Source: Protea cynaroides
Taxonomy: Eukaryota; Streptophyta; Magnoliopsida; Proteales; Proteaceae
Assembly (NCBI GenBank): GCA_028583415.1
Contig: CM053266.1
Location: forward strand, 30,194,942-30,258,941
DNA length: 64,000 bases
Direction: 5' to 3'
Under the pieces are notes generated by a model. It was not told the origin of the DNA and did no database searches. It worked only from the letters and a program-made list of their open reading frames with translations. Below, piece after piece: positions 48,259-60,667 of the stretch (position 1 is the first letter of the stretch; each line of letters starts with the position of its first letter). The translations under genes were made by a program, and so were the position numbers.

Positions 48259-48600
48259 TAAACCAAAATAAGTTGTAGAACTTTCGAACTGTTTTTGGGA
48301 ACACAAAGATGTTCTTTGTTAACGAAGTAGTGGTGTTGTGTTCTTAAATGTGACCACATGATTATGTTTTGTGTAGGTTCTTTAGTTCAAAATGAGTATT
48401 TTATGTTTATTAGATGATGATTTTGTAAATGTTTCATGGATTGCAATGATTATTTTGTATAAATTTGTATTTATATGTTATTAGTCTATTTGTTGAATGA
48501 TGTAGAAGTTTTATTGCATATTGAATAGGTGTCCATATTTTTAGTGAAAATGTTGCCGTATTAAACACTTATGTATTATATGTCGTACGCTGTTGATGTT
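48259..48600. other. Intergenic DNA
   Basis: AT-rich, nothing recognised. Confidence 0.4.
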
Positions 48601-48674
48601 GTACGACGCCCGCCTTCTTTCGAGGTGCTTAGACACTGCAAGGGGAAGAAAAGAGTTTGTGTGGGGGTGGGGGT

Positions 48675-48705
<31 letters not shown>

Positions 48706-49440
48706 AGTCCGATGACCCCAAAACCACTTCGATGCTTAAGTCAGTAAGGGATCAGACAGTTACGAACTCGGGTGAAGAAAGCTGAGTTCGAAGATTGAGT
48801 GAGGGGAAGTTCTTGAATGAAAAGAGTGGGAGCGAGTATTTTTACAGACGTGAAATGTCCAGCCCTTGTACGATTGAACTAATCCATATTTATAGCCGCT
48901 GGAGTGGTTGAGTGGGAGAATCGTGTGTGCGATTGAGGTGGCACTCTTTTGGATTCGACGTGTCACTAACGTTGCTCTTGGACCGCTATTCATAGCGATA
49001 CCCTTTGCATTAGTCAGACACGATCCTATGGTCCGAATAGGTTTCCTCTTAATGTGAAATTAGGCATGCGTAATACTGCTTAAAAACGTGCTTAGCCGTC
49101 TAAAAGTAGGCTTAGGCACATGGGTTATCAGGTGAAACCATGTCCCTCATAATTATGTCTGCTTGGTGGGATCTTACGCGCGAGTGAGCTTTACACATGT
49201 TTCCTTTACAAGACACGCATTCTTTTGCGATGGCTTCGCCTGCTTTCGCCAGCTATCACTTATAATGACCGCAAGTTGGACTTCGAGTATTCCTTTGAAC
49301 CGGAATACCGAGTTTGTAGTCGGATGTGAGCCCTTAATTCTTTGGCCATTTGGACTCTGGCCACGTGTTGGCTTGCGGTTTATTGTATACTTATCTCTTT
49401 TTTTTTTTTTTTTAACAGGTTATTGGTCCTCGTATTGAAG
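48601..49440 (-). mobile_element. Probable gypsy-type LTR (solo or truncated), minus orientation
   Basis: Read on the minus strand it has CGGCTATAAATATGG (TATA-like, near 48890), then CTGACTTAAGCATCGAAGTGG (near 48735) at the place of a U5 region, then a C-run. A related phrase occurs at 25011 and 38126. The body is GC-richer than its flanks. I could not define both ends and no coding region adjoins it. Confidence 0.45.
48677..48705. repeat. Poly-G run of 29
   Basis: An uninterrupted G homopolymer preceded by short G runs. The true length is uncertain in assemblies. Confidence 0.85.
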
Positions 49441-49516
49441 TCTGAATCTCTTTAATTTCCCCATGTATCCATATCCGAATTATTGCCGTACCCAAACTTT
49501 CTAACTATGATCCAAA

Positions 49517-49786
49517 TGTTGGATTGATGTGGCCTAATTGCCACGTCGGCCTAACATGTGTGCTAGGAGGGACCGGCCATCCCTTTGTAACTGATCTTGA
49601 TGGGAGGCATATAGATGGGGATTCTGGTTTCTAGATAGATACGACATTCCATCAATATGTATTACGTGAGAGACTGAAAAATCAGAAGGTAGTCTCCATC
49701 AGAGAAGCAATAGGAACTTGATGGCAGTATGACATCGAATATAGGCGTTTTACATCTCCATTGAGGCTTACATATGGTATCAGAGC
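49517..49786 (+). mobile_element. Ty1/copia-type 5' LTR end and primer-binding site
   Basis: TGGTATCAGAGC at 49775-49786 is the primer-binding site complementary to initiator Met tRNA used by most plant copia elements. The preceding sequence ends CTTACA at 49772 and may start at TGTTGGATTGATG (49517), giving an LTR of about 256 bp with TG...CA ends. The left boundary is inferred. No matching 3' LTR was found in the window. Confidence 0.55.
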
Positions 49787-49919
49787 CGTATGCCTAGCCG
49801 ATCAATTTTTCTAGTCTCTCTTATAATGTTGCCGGTTTATTTTTTTTTTCCGGCAGTTTACTGTACGTTGTACGTTGTGGCCCATATATTCTATTTTAAA
49901 AATTTGATGAATGCTTTCG

Positions 49920-50330
49920 GCCAATCGAGTGATGGCTGCCTGCAGGTGTGCACCCGTATGGCTGCCGGCCCACAAGCCAGCAGGCCAGCAGGCCAGCAGG
50001 CACACACCCGCAGGCCTCCAGCGCACCAGCAGGTCCACCGGCCAGTAGGCTCGCAGCAGCAGGCCAGCTCGTAGCAGCAGGCCACCAGCAACCCCTGTAG
50101 GTATTTAGAACGGCCAGCAGCACTTCCGCCGACTGCTCTGGCCGCAACAGGCCAGCCTGCCGCAGCCTTGCGCAGTCAGCAGCAGATTTGGCAAGTGGTT
50201 TTGCATCTGTGGGGCTTCGTTGGATTGGTGGTGGTGGCGTTTTTCGTTGGTTGTGGCGGCGCCGTGGTGTTCCCTGTTTTCCAAGGGAGTGCCGAAGTAT
50301 TCGACACGTTTTGGAACCCTTGAGACCGAC
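49920..50330. repeat. GC-rich block with CAGCAGGCC repeats
   Basis: GCCAGCAGGC-type units repeat imperfectly between about 49976 and 50100. The block is strongly GC-rich against AT-rich surroundings and open in several frames on both strands. No protein family recognised. It lies just inside the copia primer site, so it may be internal retroelement sequence. Confidence 0.5.
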
Positions 50331-52440
50331 GCGTTTAATTTGAACTACATTCGGTTAGAGAATATGCCAATGGCATAATTTTGAAAATAGAATATACTAA
50401 TGAGGGCTTTTTGTTCTTTTCAGACCATTTAAAGAAATAAAAAAATGTTTTTGGTTCGGTTTTGTTTGCACCGTTTTGGCCATCGGGCTGGGTTATTTTG
50501 GTCCACCTGGAATCGCTATCTAGGTTAACCTGATTTCTGGACCGCATTGCCATTCGGATTTAATTTGAGACGGACCCGGGGAACCGAGCGGGTGCCCATC
50601 CGGGTTGATCCATAACCTGATTCTGATATGTGGGTGATCCGAAAATGAAGTTTTTTATCTGGATTTCGACTTGAAAATAACTAGACCAGGTGTTTTGGTT
50701 CGGCTCGGTCTGGTCCAAACCTGGTTTTAAACCATAAAATGTTTTGTAAATGGTGTTATTTAGCAATATTGAACTGCTTTTATTTCATGTCACCACCACA
50801 TAGTTACAGACCGAATGTCACTTTTCAAGTGACTGAACTTTTTGTGACTGGGTGTTCTGAACGTCGCTAAAAATTCAGTTTCCTTTTAGTGACATTTACG
50901 GACAGAACGTCAATGTATCTATATGCATAACAAAGTGTATTAAGTATTGTTTGATTTAACCCTTAAGTGAACCAATCAACTATAATAGTTGACTTTTACT
51001 GAACATGGTTCATATTGGTTTGACAATTAATGAAGAACCAATTCTATGTTGAACCAATTTAGTTTCTAGTTCGTTGGTTCTTTGAATCACATCCGGTTCT
51101 GAGTTGGTTTTTTGACTTATTTATTAAAAGTGACTTTATTTGCTCATTTTAAATCCGTTTTAGTGATTTTTCGAACCTAACAGGGGATGTATAACGTTCT
51201 CTTCAGTGTTGTACAGTCCATGACCTCAAATTCTGTCATGAAACACTGAATATAGCCTAATTACGTCACTTTGGACACCCGTGACTGTTTGAAATGTCAC
51301 TCTTAAGTACTGTTTGGTTATCTTAGGTGCTTTTTGGTTATTTTAAAGTGCTTCTTAATTACATTATTGTCTATTACATGCGTTTTATTATTATCCAACT
51401 GTGAAACCCATGTGTCACACTAAGGATGGGTGTATGATGCAAATTTATTTATCAAATTTCCATTGAAGGACTAAATTGTTGCCACAATTTTAAGTAGTCT
51501 ATTAAACTCAGAATAAGAGGCAGTTTAGTAAATGAATTTCTTAGGCATCATTTGTATTGTAGCCTGTGCATGGATTTCGGCACTTATCCTCAAAGGGAAG
51601 TAGTCAATCTTCATATATGAGTTGAAATAAGATGGAATGCAAAGCATTCAGATGGAAGGAATTCTTATGGCACAAAGGTACGAGATTCCTTTTGTCTTGG
51701 GTGTGATGCATTTCAGTCTTATTGATTAAGGTGCAGACCTTACAAATTACAGTCTTTGTCCAAAGGTAGACTGTGAGGAATTTGGTTTGTTGCTGAATTT
51801 ATCAATATGGTTTGATATCAGCAGTTAAATAACAACTTGTGGTAAGTTACAACTTTCACCCAAAGGTAGGTTGTAGCAAATCACATTTTGTTTATGATTA
51901 AGCATTGATTTTCTCATTATTCAGTTATTGAGCATGTCTTTTCATTAGTTACTGCTTTAAAATTGTTTGTTTCTCTTATTGATTAAGATTAACTATGCTT
52001 ATTGAAAGAACTAATTAAGGGTTAATGGATTTGTATATGACTATTAAAGAGCTTTCTATTCTCAATGATACATGTTTAACCATTGAGATGACTCTCTATT
52101 AGAAATGGCCTCATGGTAATCACCTAACATTAAAACTCATTAAGGCCAATAAAAGTAAGCACTTCAGAAGTTCCATTCCTATGAGTACTATTGTACAGGA
52201 CTATAGAATTTTGTGAGAACCATTAAATCCATTGTTTGTACCCCTATAAAGAAAGTTCAACTCCATAGGACACCATGCCCATATCCATGTGCATAGGCGT
52301 ATCATGAATGTGAGGCATATGACAATTTGTTTTTGAGTTCATTTTAGATAATACTCACCACAATTATTGGTAGATTAATTTTGGTTATCCAATCCATATT
52401 ACCTATACTATGTAAGCTTTTTGGATAAAGTGCCACCATA
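50331..52440. other. Retroelement interior or intergenic DNA
   Basis: At 50815-50905 repeated units of the type GACGTTCTG / GTCGCTAAAAATTCAG / TTAGTGACATTTACGG resemble CACTA subterminal repeats, and similar GTGACTGTTTG..GTCACT phrases follow near 51281. AACTTTCACCCAAAGGTAGG and CAGTCTTTGTCCAAAGGTAG (51750-51875) are an imperfect direct repeat. No gene recognised. Confidence 0.35.
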
Positions 52441-52445
52441 GGATA

Positions 52446-55195
52446 TTGAAAGGACCACCTACTCAGCAATCTAGGTGTAATCTCAGGTGGAGATTATTGA
52501 TGTTTGGATCTATGCAGGACTTGGAAAATTGGTTTAATATTCCATCATGTTCCAAGAACCTTGTATTTGTTTTGAGATTGACACCTATTGGTAATGTGTT
52601 TAACTTCAGTTGCATTGAAACAATACTTTAGCAGGCTCTGGTTCATTCTTGAATGGCTTATATTAATCATATTTTGATCTAGTTTTGGAAGTAATTTGCT
52701 TGCTTTTGTATTGGAATTAAAGGATAAATTATCGATGAAAAACTCAAACTATGATTTTAGAGATTTGATAACATCTCTATATATGTAAACTCAAAATTTT
52801 AGTGATTAATGAAATTCTAAAAATCCTAGATTTCTTAGATTTTGGAACCTGTTTGGACTACATCAAGGATCAACAGACCAACAAGTTTAAGAAAGGTGTT
52901 TGACGTAGTTCTGAAATACTTGAGATCATATATATAGACATACATGTATCATTTTCACACTTTGTCTGATCGGTTAGAGATACTTTATCTCATTCATAGA
53001 TGACCATACCGGATACATGTATCTCTATCTCATAGATCATAAAGATGAAGCACTTGGTGTCTTCAAGATCTATAGAGCTGAAGTTGAGAAACAAACTAAA
53101 AAAGTCATTATGATTGTTCGATTAGATAGAGGTGGAGAATATTATGGAAGCTATAACAGAATTTGGATAGAATCCAAGACCTTTTGCTTGTTACCTTAAA
53201 GAGCAAGGTATAGTCTCGCAATATATCATGCTTGGGTCTCCTAACCTAAATGGCATTGTTGAATGAAGGAATCAGACACTTATGGAAATGGTCAAAAGGA
53301 TTATGAGCTTCCATTACATTGAGGAATAAAGCCCTTAAGACTGCAGTGTGTATCTTGAACAGGGTACCATCGGAAGCCACTCCAAAGACTCCTCGTAAGC
53401 TATGGAGAGGATGAAACCCAGGTTAAGACATACATGTGTATTGGGCTCCGTCTGAGGTCAAGTATTATAATCCACCTGAAAGGAAATTAGATCTTAGAAT
53501 AGTCAGATCTTCTATTAGTTATCCTGAGAGATCAAAGGATTATAGGTTCTTCTTTTTCTCACATTCAATCTCAATTGTAGAATCTAAGAATGTCATATTT
53601 CTAGAAGATGCCAACAATAGTGGGAGTAAAGATACCCGGAACATTCAGTTGATGAACAACTTGTTGAAGTTCCTAGCCCCACGTGAGAAACTGGAAAATT
53701 TATCCTTCTAATTATTGTACATTGATGATCGTCATTTATCAAACCGATGTCTCAAGACAATGAATTTGTTGCAGAATCTGTTACTTAACTTCCTCAAGCT
53801 CAAAATGAGGTTGATGATCAAATAGTATTATGAAGATCCTCAAGAGTCAGAATATCAACAATAACTTCTGATTACCAAGTTTACCTCCAAAATTGTAATG
53901 ACGATGATGGAATTAATCTAGATCCAACATCGTTTTCCTGAACCATGAACTAAAGTGATTCCACTCAATGGCTTAATACCATGAAGGATGAGATAAACTC
54001 TATAAGTAAGAATCAAGTTTGGGATCTTGTCAAATGACCTAGTGGAGCATCTCCTGTGGGATACCAATGGGTTTTTAAAATCAAAAGAGATTCCACCAGA
54101 AATATTGAAAGATATAAAACTCGACTTGTTGTGAAAAAGGTTTAATCAATATCTTCTTTTGATTATAAAGAAACCTTTTCACCAATTTCTAGAAAAGAGG
54201 TTTTTAGGATTTTTATGGTGCTGGTGGCTCATTTGGACCTACAGTTACATCAAATTAATGTCACAATGACATCACTTTAGTTTGAGCTTATGGGGAGGTT
54301 TACATGAGACTATTAGAATGATTCATAAATGATATTATAGGGTTTTTAGTTTGTAAACTCAAGAAATCTATATATAATTTGAAACAAACTTCTTCATAGT
54401 GGTGCCTTAAGATTGATAACACGATCACTTCTTTTGTTTTATGAAGTATTGTGATGATCTATGTATCTACCTAAAGTTGAAAGGAGAGTATTTTTTTTTA
54501 TTATTTTCGTATTATATATGGATGAAATACTCTTGGGTTTTAGTGATTACAGGCTGTTACACAAGACAAAACAATTTTCTTGCGTGTTATTTCGATATAT
54601 CAATATGGTTGAAACACTCTATGTTTAGACATAATATTTCAATGAGACTGATCTAATAAGATCTTAAGATTGTCCTATAAAGGTTATATCGTGTTAATTA
54701 TGAAACGCTTCCGCATAAAAAAATTGTTATATAGATGTGACACTTGTTGCTAAAGTAACAGACTAATTTTGGAATAATGTTCAATGACGTTTTCTAAAGG
54801 AGCATTAAATGCATAGTATCCCATATGCGTCTGTAGTATGCGGTTTGGTGTTCATACATTTTTATGTTATCAGATATAACATTTTCAGTAGGAGTTTTTA
54901 AGGAATTTTAAGGAATCCGAATTTGCCACAATGGAAATTGGTAAAAAAAAAAAAAAGTGTTTAGATATCTCCAATGAACGAAGGTTCACATGTTAATCAA
55001 TCATTCGATTTTCAGACATACATTGGATGTGGAGATACTAAAAGATACACTTCAGGATAATTTTGTGTGCTCGCTGGAGGAGTAATATCCTGCAAAAATG
55101 TGAAGTACCTAAAGATTGTATTATTTATTATGGAAACAGAGATAGTGACATGCTATAAGACAGTATCTCACCATCATGGTTTTGTCCATTTAGGC
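52446..55195 (+). pseudogene. Ty1/copia pol relic
   Basis: Decayed polyprotein in shifting frames with domains in copia order. A protease-adjacent LENWFNIPSCSKNLV block lies at about 52525. Integrase follows (52850-53700: YLYLIDHKDEALGVFK, VRLDRGGEYYGS, then PERKLDLRIVRS and SYPERSKDYRF). Reverse transcriptase spans 53950-54720 (WLNTMKDEI, YQWVFKIKR, VCKLKKSIYNLKQ). An RNase H block (GCGDTKRYTSG, LAGGVISCKN) ends near 55195. The integrase-before-RT order places it in Ty1/copia. Many stops and frameshifts make it non-functional. Whether it belongs with the LTR end at 49517 is uncertain. Confidence 0.85.
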
Positions 55196-57390
55196 TTACA
55201 CCAAATTGAGATTAAATACATCTTAATTTGTAATCTTCAGCCAGCCCAACCTTGGGTTGGTATTGCTAAACCCAAACCCAGCTCATGGTTAAAAAACGCG
55301 GTCCAGGCCTGGAAAAAATCGTGTAGCTAGGCCCAGTCTCGGGAAAGGGTGCAACAATGTCTATCCTAATAATTGAGAGAGAGAGAGAGAAGATTTGGAT
55401 CCTCTCTTGTTGTTGAAGGGATTTCAGTAGTGATCAAGCGGTTGTAGTTCACCCGACGCACACAGCTGAAGAGACTGGACAACATGAAAAGCAAACGCCA
55501 AAAACATCAAAGATCTACCGGTTTCGACTGATTTCAATCCTTGTTGAATTCTAATAGATTGAGACTCATCCTGTGTCCGATTCCGGATTTGTCTGCAAGA
55601 GTGAAGGAAATATTCCATTCAAATGAAAACAGATCAGTTATTAAATTTGGATCACCCGACCATATCAAAGTAGGTGGGGAAAAGTATTGGGTTAATACCT
55701 CCCATATACGATTTTTCCATTCTCTCTCCCTTTTTTTCTACCCAATTATTGTTGTTTGTTTCTTTCAAGTCTCGTTTTCAGGATTTCCACCAAAAAACAA
55801 AAAAGTAAGTCTGGCTTTTAGGATCTTTCACTTACCAACCACTCCCCCATAGATGGGAAAGGAAGTTTTTTGGCCTTAATAGTTCCATCTTTACTATAGT
55901 TTCTCACTCCTCTCCATTCTACCAGGAAAGAGATTTAGTCCATCCTAGAGTCTAGACTCTAGACTCGGAGGTAAGCTTTGATTGGCTATTTGACATTTTC
56001 TACGGAGCTGGTGAGTTTGAATGCAATTAATGTCTCTAATGGCGAGAAGAGTCTGGTATATATACAGTCGTGGATGGAGATTGCTCTAGCCCGTCTGATC
56101 TCTCCTCGGAGATCTTCAAACTTTCCTGCATTATAGACCAACCTCTTCTCTTTATTCCTTCTTGTCACTTAGGTAGGTTACAACAGATGTTTTAATTTGG
56201 TTTCAATTGTCTAAATTGTAGGCAATGACAAAGACTTGATTAGCCTTAAAGTCAATGGATGACCCCACTTCTTCAAGAAACAGATCCTCTCAGTGTCATA
56301 AAAACAGGTATGGGGAGGAGTTTGTTGAGGGAACAGTTTTCAAATGAGTTTTTGTCCGTAGTTAGATAAAGAGAAAAGGTATTATAGAAACTCTAAATAC
56401 AGGGTAGTGTCTTAGGACCATGTCCCTCCTTGAGGAGAGGATAGACCAATCAAACTTTCTTCAAATAGATATCTCTAGATGGGCCTTTCTCTTTTCCCTT
56501 TTCTTTTACCTTCAGGTTCGTTTGTTTTGATGTAAAATTTTGCATGAAAATTTTATATGTAACATTTTTCACATTAATTTTTTGTTTTCAATGTTGTTTT
56601 CCAAGAGATAAAATATAGTGATCTTTAAAAGGGAACGAAAAAAGTTTTTTTTTTTTTTTTATTTTTCTCTTGAAAATAAATATTGAAAATCTTTTTACAT
56701 AAAAATTATTACACATAAAATCAACTCCATGAACCCAATTATGACTAAGGCACGCACAACCTAATTGCACATTGACACATCAAAGCTTGCCGGGTCGTAG
56801 TATTAGGTTTGTGTGCTGATTGTAGAGCTAGCACCCTCTTTTCTTTGATTGTAGAACAGCTTAGGGAGTGAATGGGGAAGCACTTGGGGTGAAGTAAAGT
56901 TAATAATAGAACAGTGGTCATGTGGTAGATATAACAAGTGATCATTGTAAAGATATTATTAATTACAGTAAAGGTTGAACCAAATTTCCAGATCTCTGAT
57001 TGAAAATTATCTTAATTCATCCCTGTGAGGAATTACCAAAATATTTGACTCTTCATTCATTCCAATATAAAGATTAGTCAATCAAATAATAAATACTAAA
57101 TGGATAGGTTTGAAAATAAATGAGTTGCTAGTCTAGGATATTATTTCTACCAGGCTTGAGCCTTTGGGACATAAATGGAATTTATTTACTTAGATATTTA
57201 TTTGAGTATAATTTTCTTATATCAAAATTAATAATAAACAAGTCATATGTGCAACCCTCTACTTTTTTCTTTGAAATTTTTTTTTGGCTAACATGCCGAG
57301 AGAGTTCTCGAGGCAAATCTTAGAACTGGCAACTTGGAACTCATATATAGATATTATTTTGTAAACAAGTAGAACCTAGGGTCTTCTGCT

Positions 57391-57394
<4 letters not shown>
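55196..57394. other. Intergenic DNA, nothing recognised
   Basis: GA microsatellite at about 55375-55391 and T-run near 56646. Short open frames carry no known domain. Confidence 0.35.

Positions 57395-57433
<39 letters not shown>
57395..57433. repeat. AT microsatellite
   Basis: About 39 bp of AT repeat. Confidence 0.9.
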
Positions 57434-57439
<6 letters not shown>

Positions 57440-58214
57440 GACTATGAAGAAAGATGCATGACCAATAAGTCATGGACGACGTAGGAATGTATTTGATTGG
57501 ATTTTATATATTCATCAGTTGAAATTACCAAATAACTATCCACATTGTAGAAATATATGGGTGTTCAACTAAAAAAACATGTGCTTTTCTTTGTCCTTCC
57601 ATTTTAATATTTTTTTTTAACAATGGATTATTTAATATGTTAATGAAGGGATATTCATTCTTGCAATGCATATTGTGATTTTTAATACTTGAGCTGCCGC
57701 CGCTGAGTTAGGTTTTATATATATTGTTCGTGCTCCGCATATTATTAAGATAAATAATTTAAAATGATTGTGGAAACATAAGTTTAAATTGTTAAATTCA
57801 TAGCCGGCCTCAATTCCATCATCGCAATTATTTTACTTAAATTATGGAATGATTCCATTACATAAATTAAGTAGTTAATGATCTAGAAGATTCAACAAGT
57901 TCATAAAAATAAGATAAGAAAAATCATGAGATTAAAGATAATTGAGAGACGTGAATTCAGATGGAATCATATCTGGAATCATATCTGTTAGGTACTAAGA
58001 TTAGGTTGTGTGAGGACCTTATTTGCTCTATATTTGATCCGTTTACATCCCTAATGAATATCTCTTTACATTAGGAGGGATAATTAATTTTTAGTTCCGG
58101 GTTAAACTGCCAAGATAGCCAGGGTGTGAAATATGCTCGTTTCTTCCCAAAAAAATAAAATGCTCTTTTTATTTTGTTCAGTCATAGGTAAGAAGCCTCA
58201 ATTAGAGAATTTTT
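57434..58214. other. Intergenic DNA
   Basis: AT-rich; nothing recognised. Confidence 0.35.
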
Positions 58215-58430
58215 TTTTTATTAAAAAACAAATTTATTTAGAAAAGGAACAGGTACAAACCAAAATATCATTTATACATAACTCATGAAGCCAAGGACAG
58301 AAATGTGACCAATTGATCAACCCTGTAAATGTCAAAGCCTTCCAAATAAGGGAATGAGCTACCGTATTAGCTCCAATTAGAGATTGAGAATCCAATCCCT
58401 TGGAGAAGATGCTTTGGAGTTCTAGAGAGA
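58215..58430 (-). pseudogene. LINE 3'-end RNase H-like relic
   Basis: On the minus strand a GANTVAHSLIWKALTF-like segment matches the A-N-x-V-A-H-x-L-A pattern at the end of the RNase H-like domain of plant LINE ORF2. It is followed by a W-P-like region and an A-rich (plus-strand T-rich) tail near 58211-58235. Short and degenerate. Confidence 0.5.
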
Positions 58431-60500
58431 GAAGTTATAGGGTTAAGTGAGGTATCATTCTGACGAGGATGGCGTGATGGATCAACAACTTACCCATGAG
58501 GATCGGGTGCTGACTGGATCGGTTCACTTTGCTCCATTGGCTCCTTCAACATGTTTTGTTTATTTCACGTTTGCATCGCTTTTATGTTTGTCATACTCAT
58601 ACATGACCATACATTTTTGCACATCCATCACTCTCGGGTCTCTACTGTTTCACATTACCATCATCATGCCCATGAAAAGGTCCTTATTAGTTAGGGAAAA
58701 TCTCAGCGACTTCTTTTATGGTTTGGCTTAATAACACGCACTCATCTTTTTTTTAACGATAATTACATTAATACTCTCTACTCTATGAAATAGTTTTCTG
58801 ACAGACCCCCTATGTTAGGAGAGTGTTTTACCTTTTAATAATAATAAAAAAAAACCCTTAAAGTTGTTTTGTTAAGGATTTAGGGCAAGTTCCAAATCGA
58901 AGAAGGCTTTCCTTATTCACATCTCCTATGAATAACTTAAGATAAACATCACTGTGGCCTGCAATAGGAAGTTAGGAACTGCATCATCCATTTCACCACC
59001 TGGGACAGGTGAAGATTGATGAACAAGGAGGAGGCTTGATTGCATGAGCTCCAACTCCAATGAAAATGCCTTAAAAAAGGCAATGAAATAGGGGATACAG
59101 TGTGGTGTCGCGCAGTACAACAGAGAGAGTCTGTTAGACAGCAAACCCTAGGGTCCTCCTAGCATATCTCAAATTCAGACCTTATCGTTATGATATTATT
59201 CTGCACTAATTTAATTGCAATCAAATTCAGCCAAGGACATCAAGTTCGTAGCCATAATGCCAGAGCTAGCACCTGGTCTTTGTCGAGGGTCTCCGAGATG
59301 TGAAAAGGTTTTGAGTGGAAGACCAGATCCAGATCTGAGATCTGTTTGAAAATGCAGGTCAAGACAACAAATACTTGAGCTATGATCACCAATATAGCGT
59401 TCCTCCCCCTACCCTATTTCAAAATCCTCTTTAAATCTCATTCCGTTCAAAATATTCAGAGTCAGAGAAGATGTGGAAGAAGAAGAAGACGAAGAATGGT
59501 GTTGAGGGTAAAATAGTCTTTTTAATTTTCTATTAGTCAACTTAATATTTAGGTGTCAGTAGGAAATTTTAGTATAATTATTGTAAAAAAAAAAATGAAC
59601 ACGAATCATTAAGCCAAATCACAAAAGAAGTGGGTGGAATTTTCCTATTAATTTTTATAATTACTGGTATAAATATTTTTAAAAACAATTCCGCGGAAGG
59701 TGAAAGCAGAAAATTATTGCAAATACTTGTAATAAAAGGATAATAATCAATAATGCGATGGCAGACGTGGGTTCCTGCCAACGTTGTTGCCGTTGAAAAA
59801 AGATCTTCTCAAGTTCAATTGCCCCTCAAGTTAGTGATCTAGTGGCTATAGTCAGTTCAATGCACAAACCAATGTATTGATATGCGTGTAGAATAAACTG
59901 CAGCCATTGGGGATCACGACGGGTTGCAAAATGGTCGGCACTTGGAGAGGCGACGGGCTCCGTTGTCGGTTATCCCATTGAGGTGATGTGGGGTCCAGTT
60001 TCATATATAATTTTTTTTTTGGTAAAATTGTTATTCCAGTCTTCGAGACGATGAATTTTGGATTTCTTCCCAAGACTTTTGTAGTTTGACCCACGGCCCC
60101 AAACATCTCGAAATTGTTTGAATCTAGAATCCAAAGGTAAAAATGTAAGGAGCAGGTACGTAAATTTCAACAATTCTCTTTTCTACATATTGGACCGTTG
60201 AATTTTTTATGCAAGGATAAGTGGAGTGTAAAAGTTGATTCCCGGAAGTACCCTTTATCTTTTTGTCCGTAATACTTAATCTATGTCAAAATGGAATAAT
60301 TGTTAGGTGCAAACAGTCATTTAGGGTCCCAACGGTCAAAAAGCGAATTAACCAAAATTTCCTGTCAGACATGCTAATATGCAGTACCGGAAGGGAAGAG
60401 AACGAAGAGAGGTGTGGTGTGGGGCCCGTGAAAGAGAAATAGATAGTGGGGGGAGGGTTGGCAAAAAATTAAAATAAATAAACACAAATTTTCTAATAAG
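58431..60500. other. Intergenic DNA upstream of PIP2
   Basis: No gene recognised. A 94-codon frame at 58447-58731 and frames at 59852-60173 have no known domain. Sequence from about 60000 is probably the distal aquaporin promoter. Confidence 0.35.
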
Positions 60501-60512
60501 CTGAATTTTCCA

Positions 60513-60522
60513 TATATAAATA
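60513..60522 (+). promoter_or_regulatory. TATA box of the PIP2 gene
   Basis: TATATAAATA, about 150 bp upstream of the aquaporin ATG; it implies a 5' UTR of roughly 120 nt. Confidence 0.75.
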
Positions 60523-60667
60523 GGATTCTCCTTCGTCTCTGATCACTCACATCAAAGCTTGCCTTCTCCATCCCTTAAAACCCAGAAACGTAGCGGTTCC
60601 TGTGAATTTCTTCAACTCAAAATCTCTCCAATCTTGTTCTTTCTGTTCCATTTAGTGAAAGAAAGTC

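Noticed and set aside
49790..50147. Several frames of 66-94 codons in the GC-rich block
   Set aside because: All frames are open because of repeat composition; no conserved gag or other domain was recognised.
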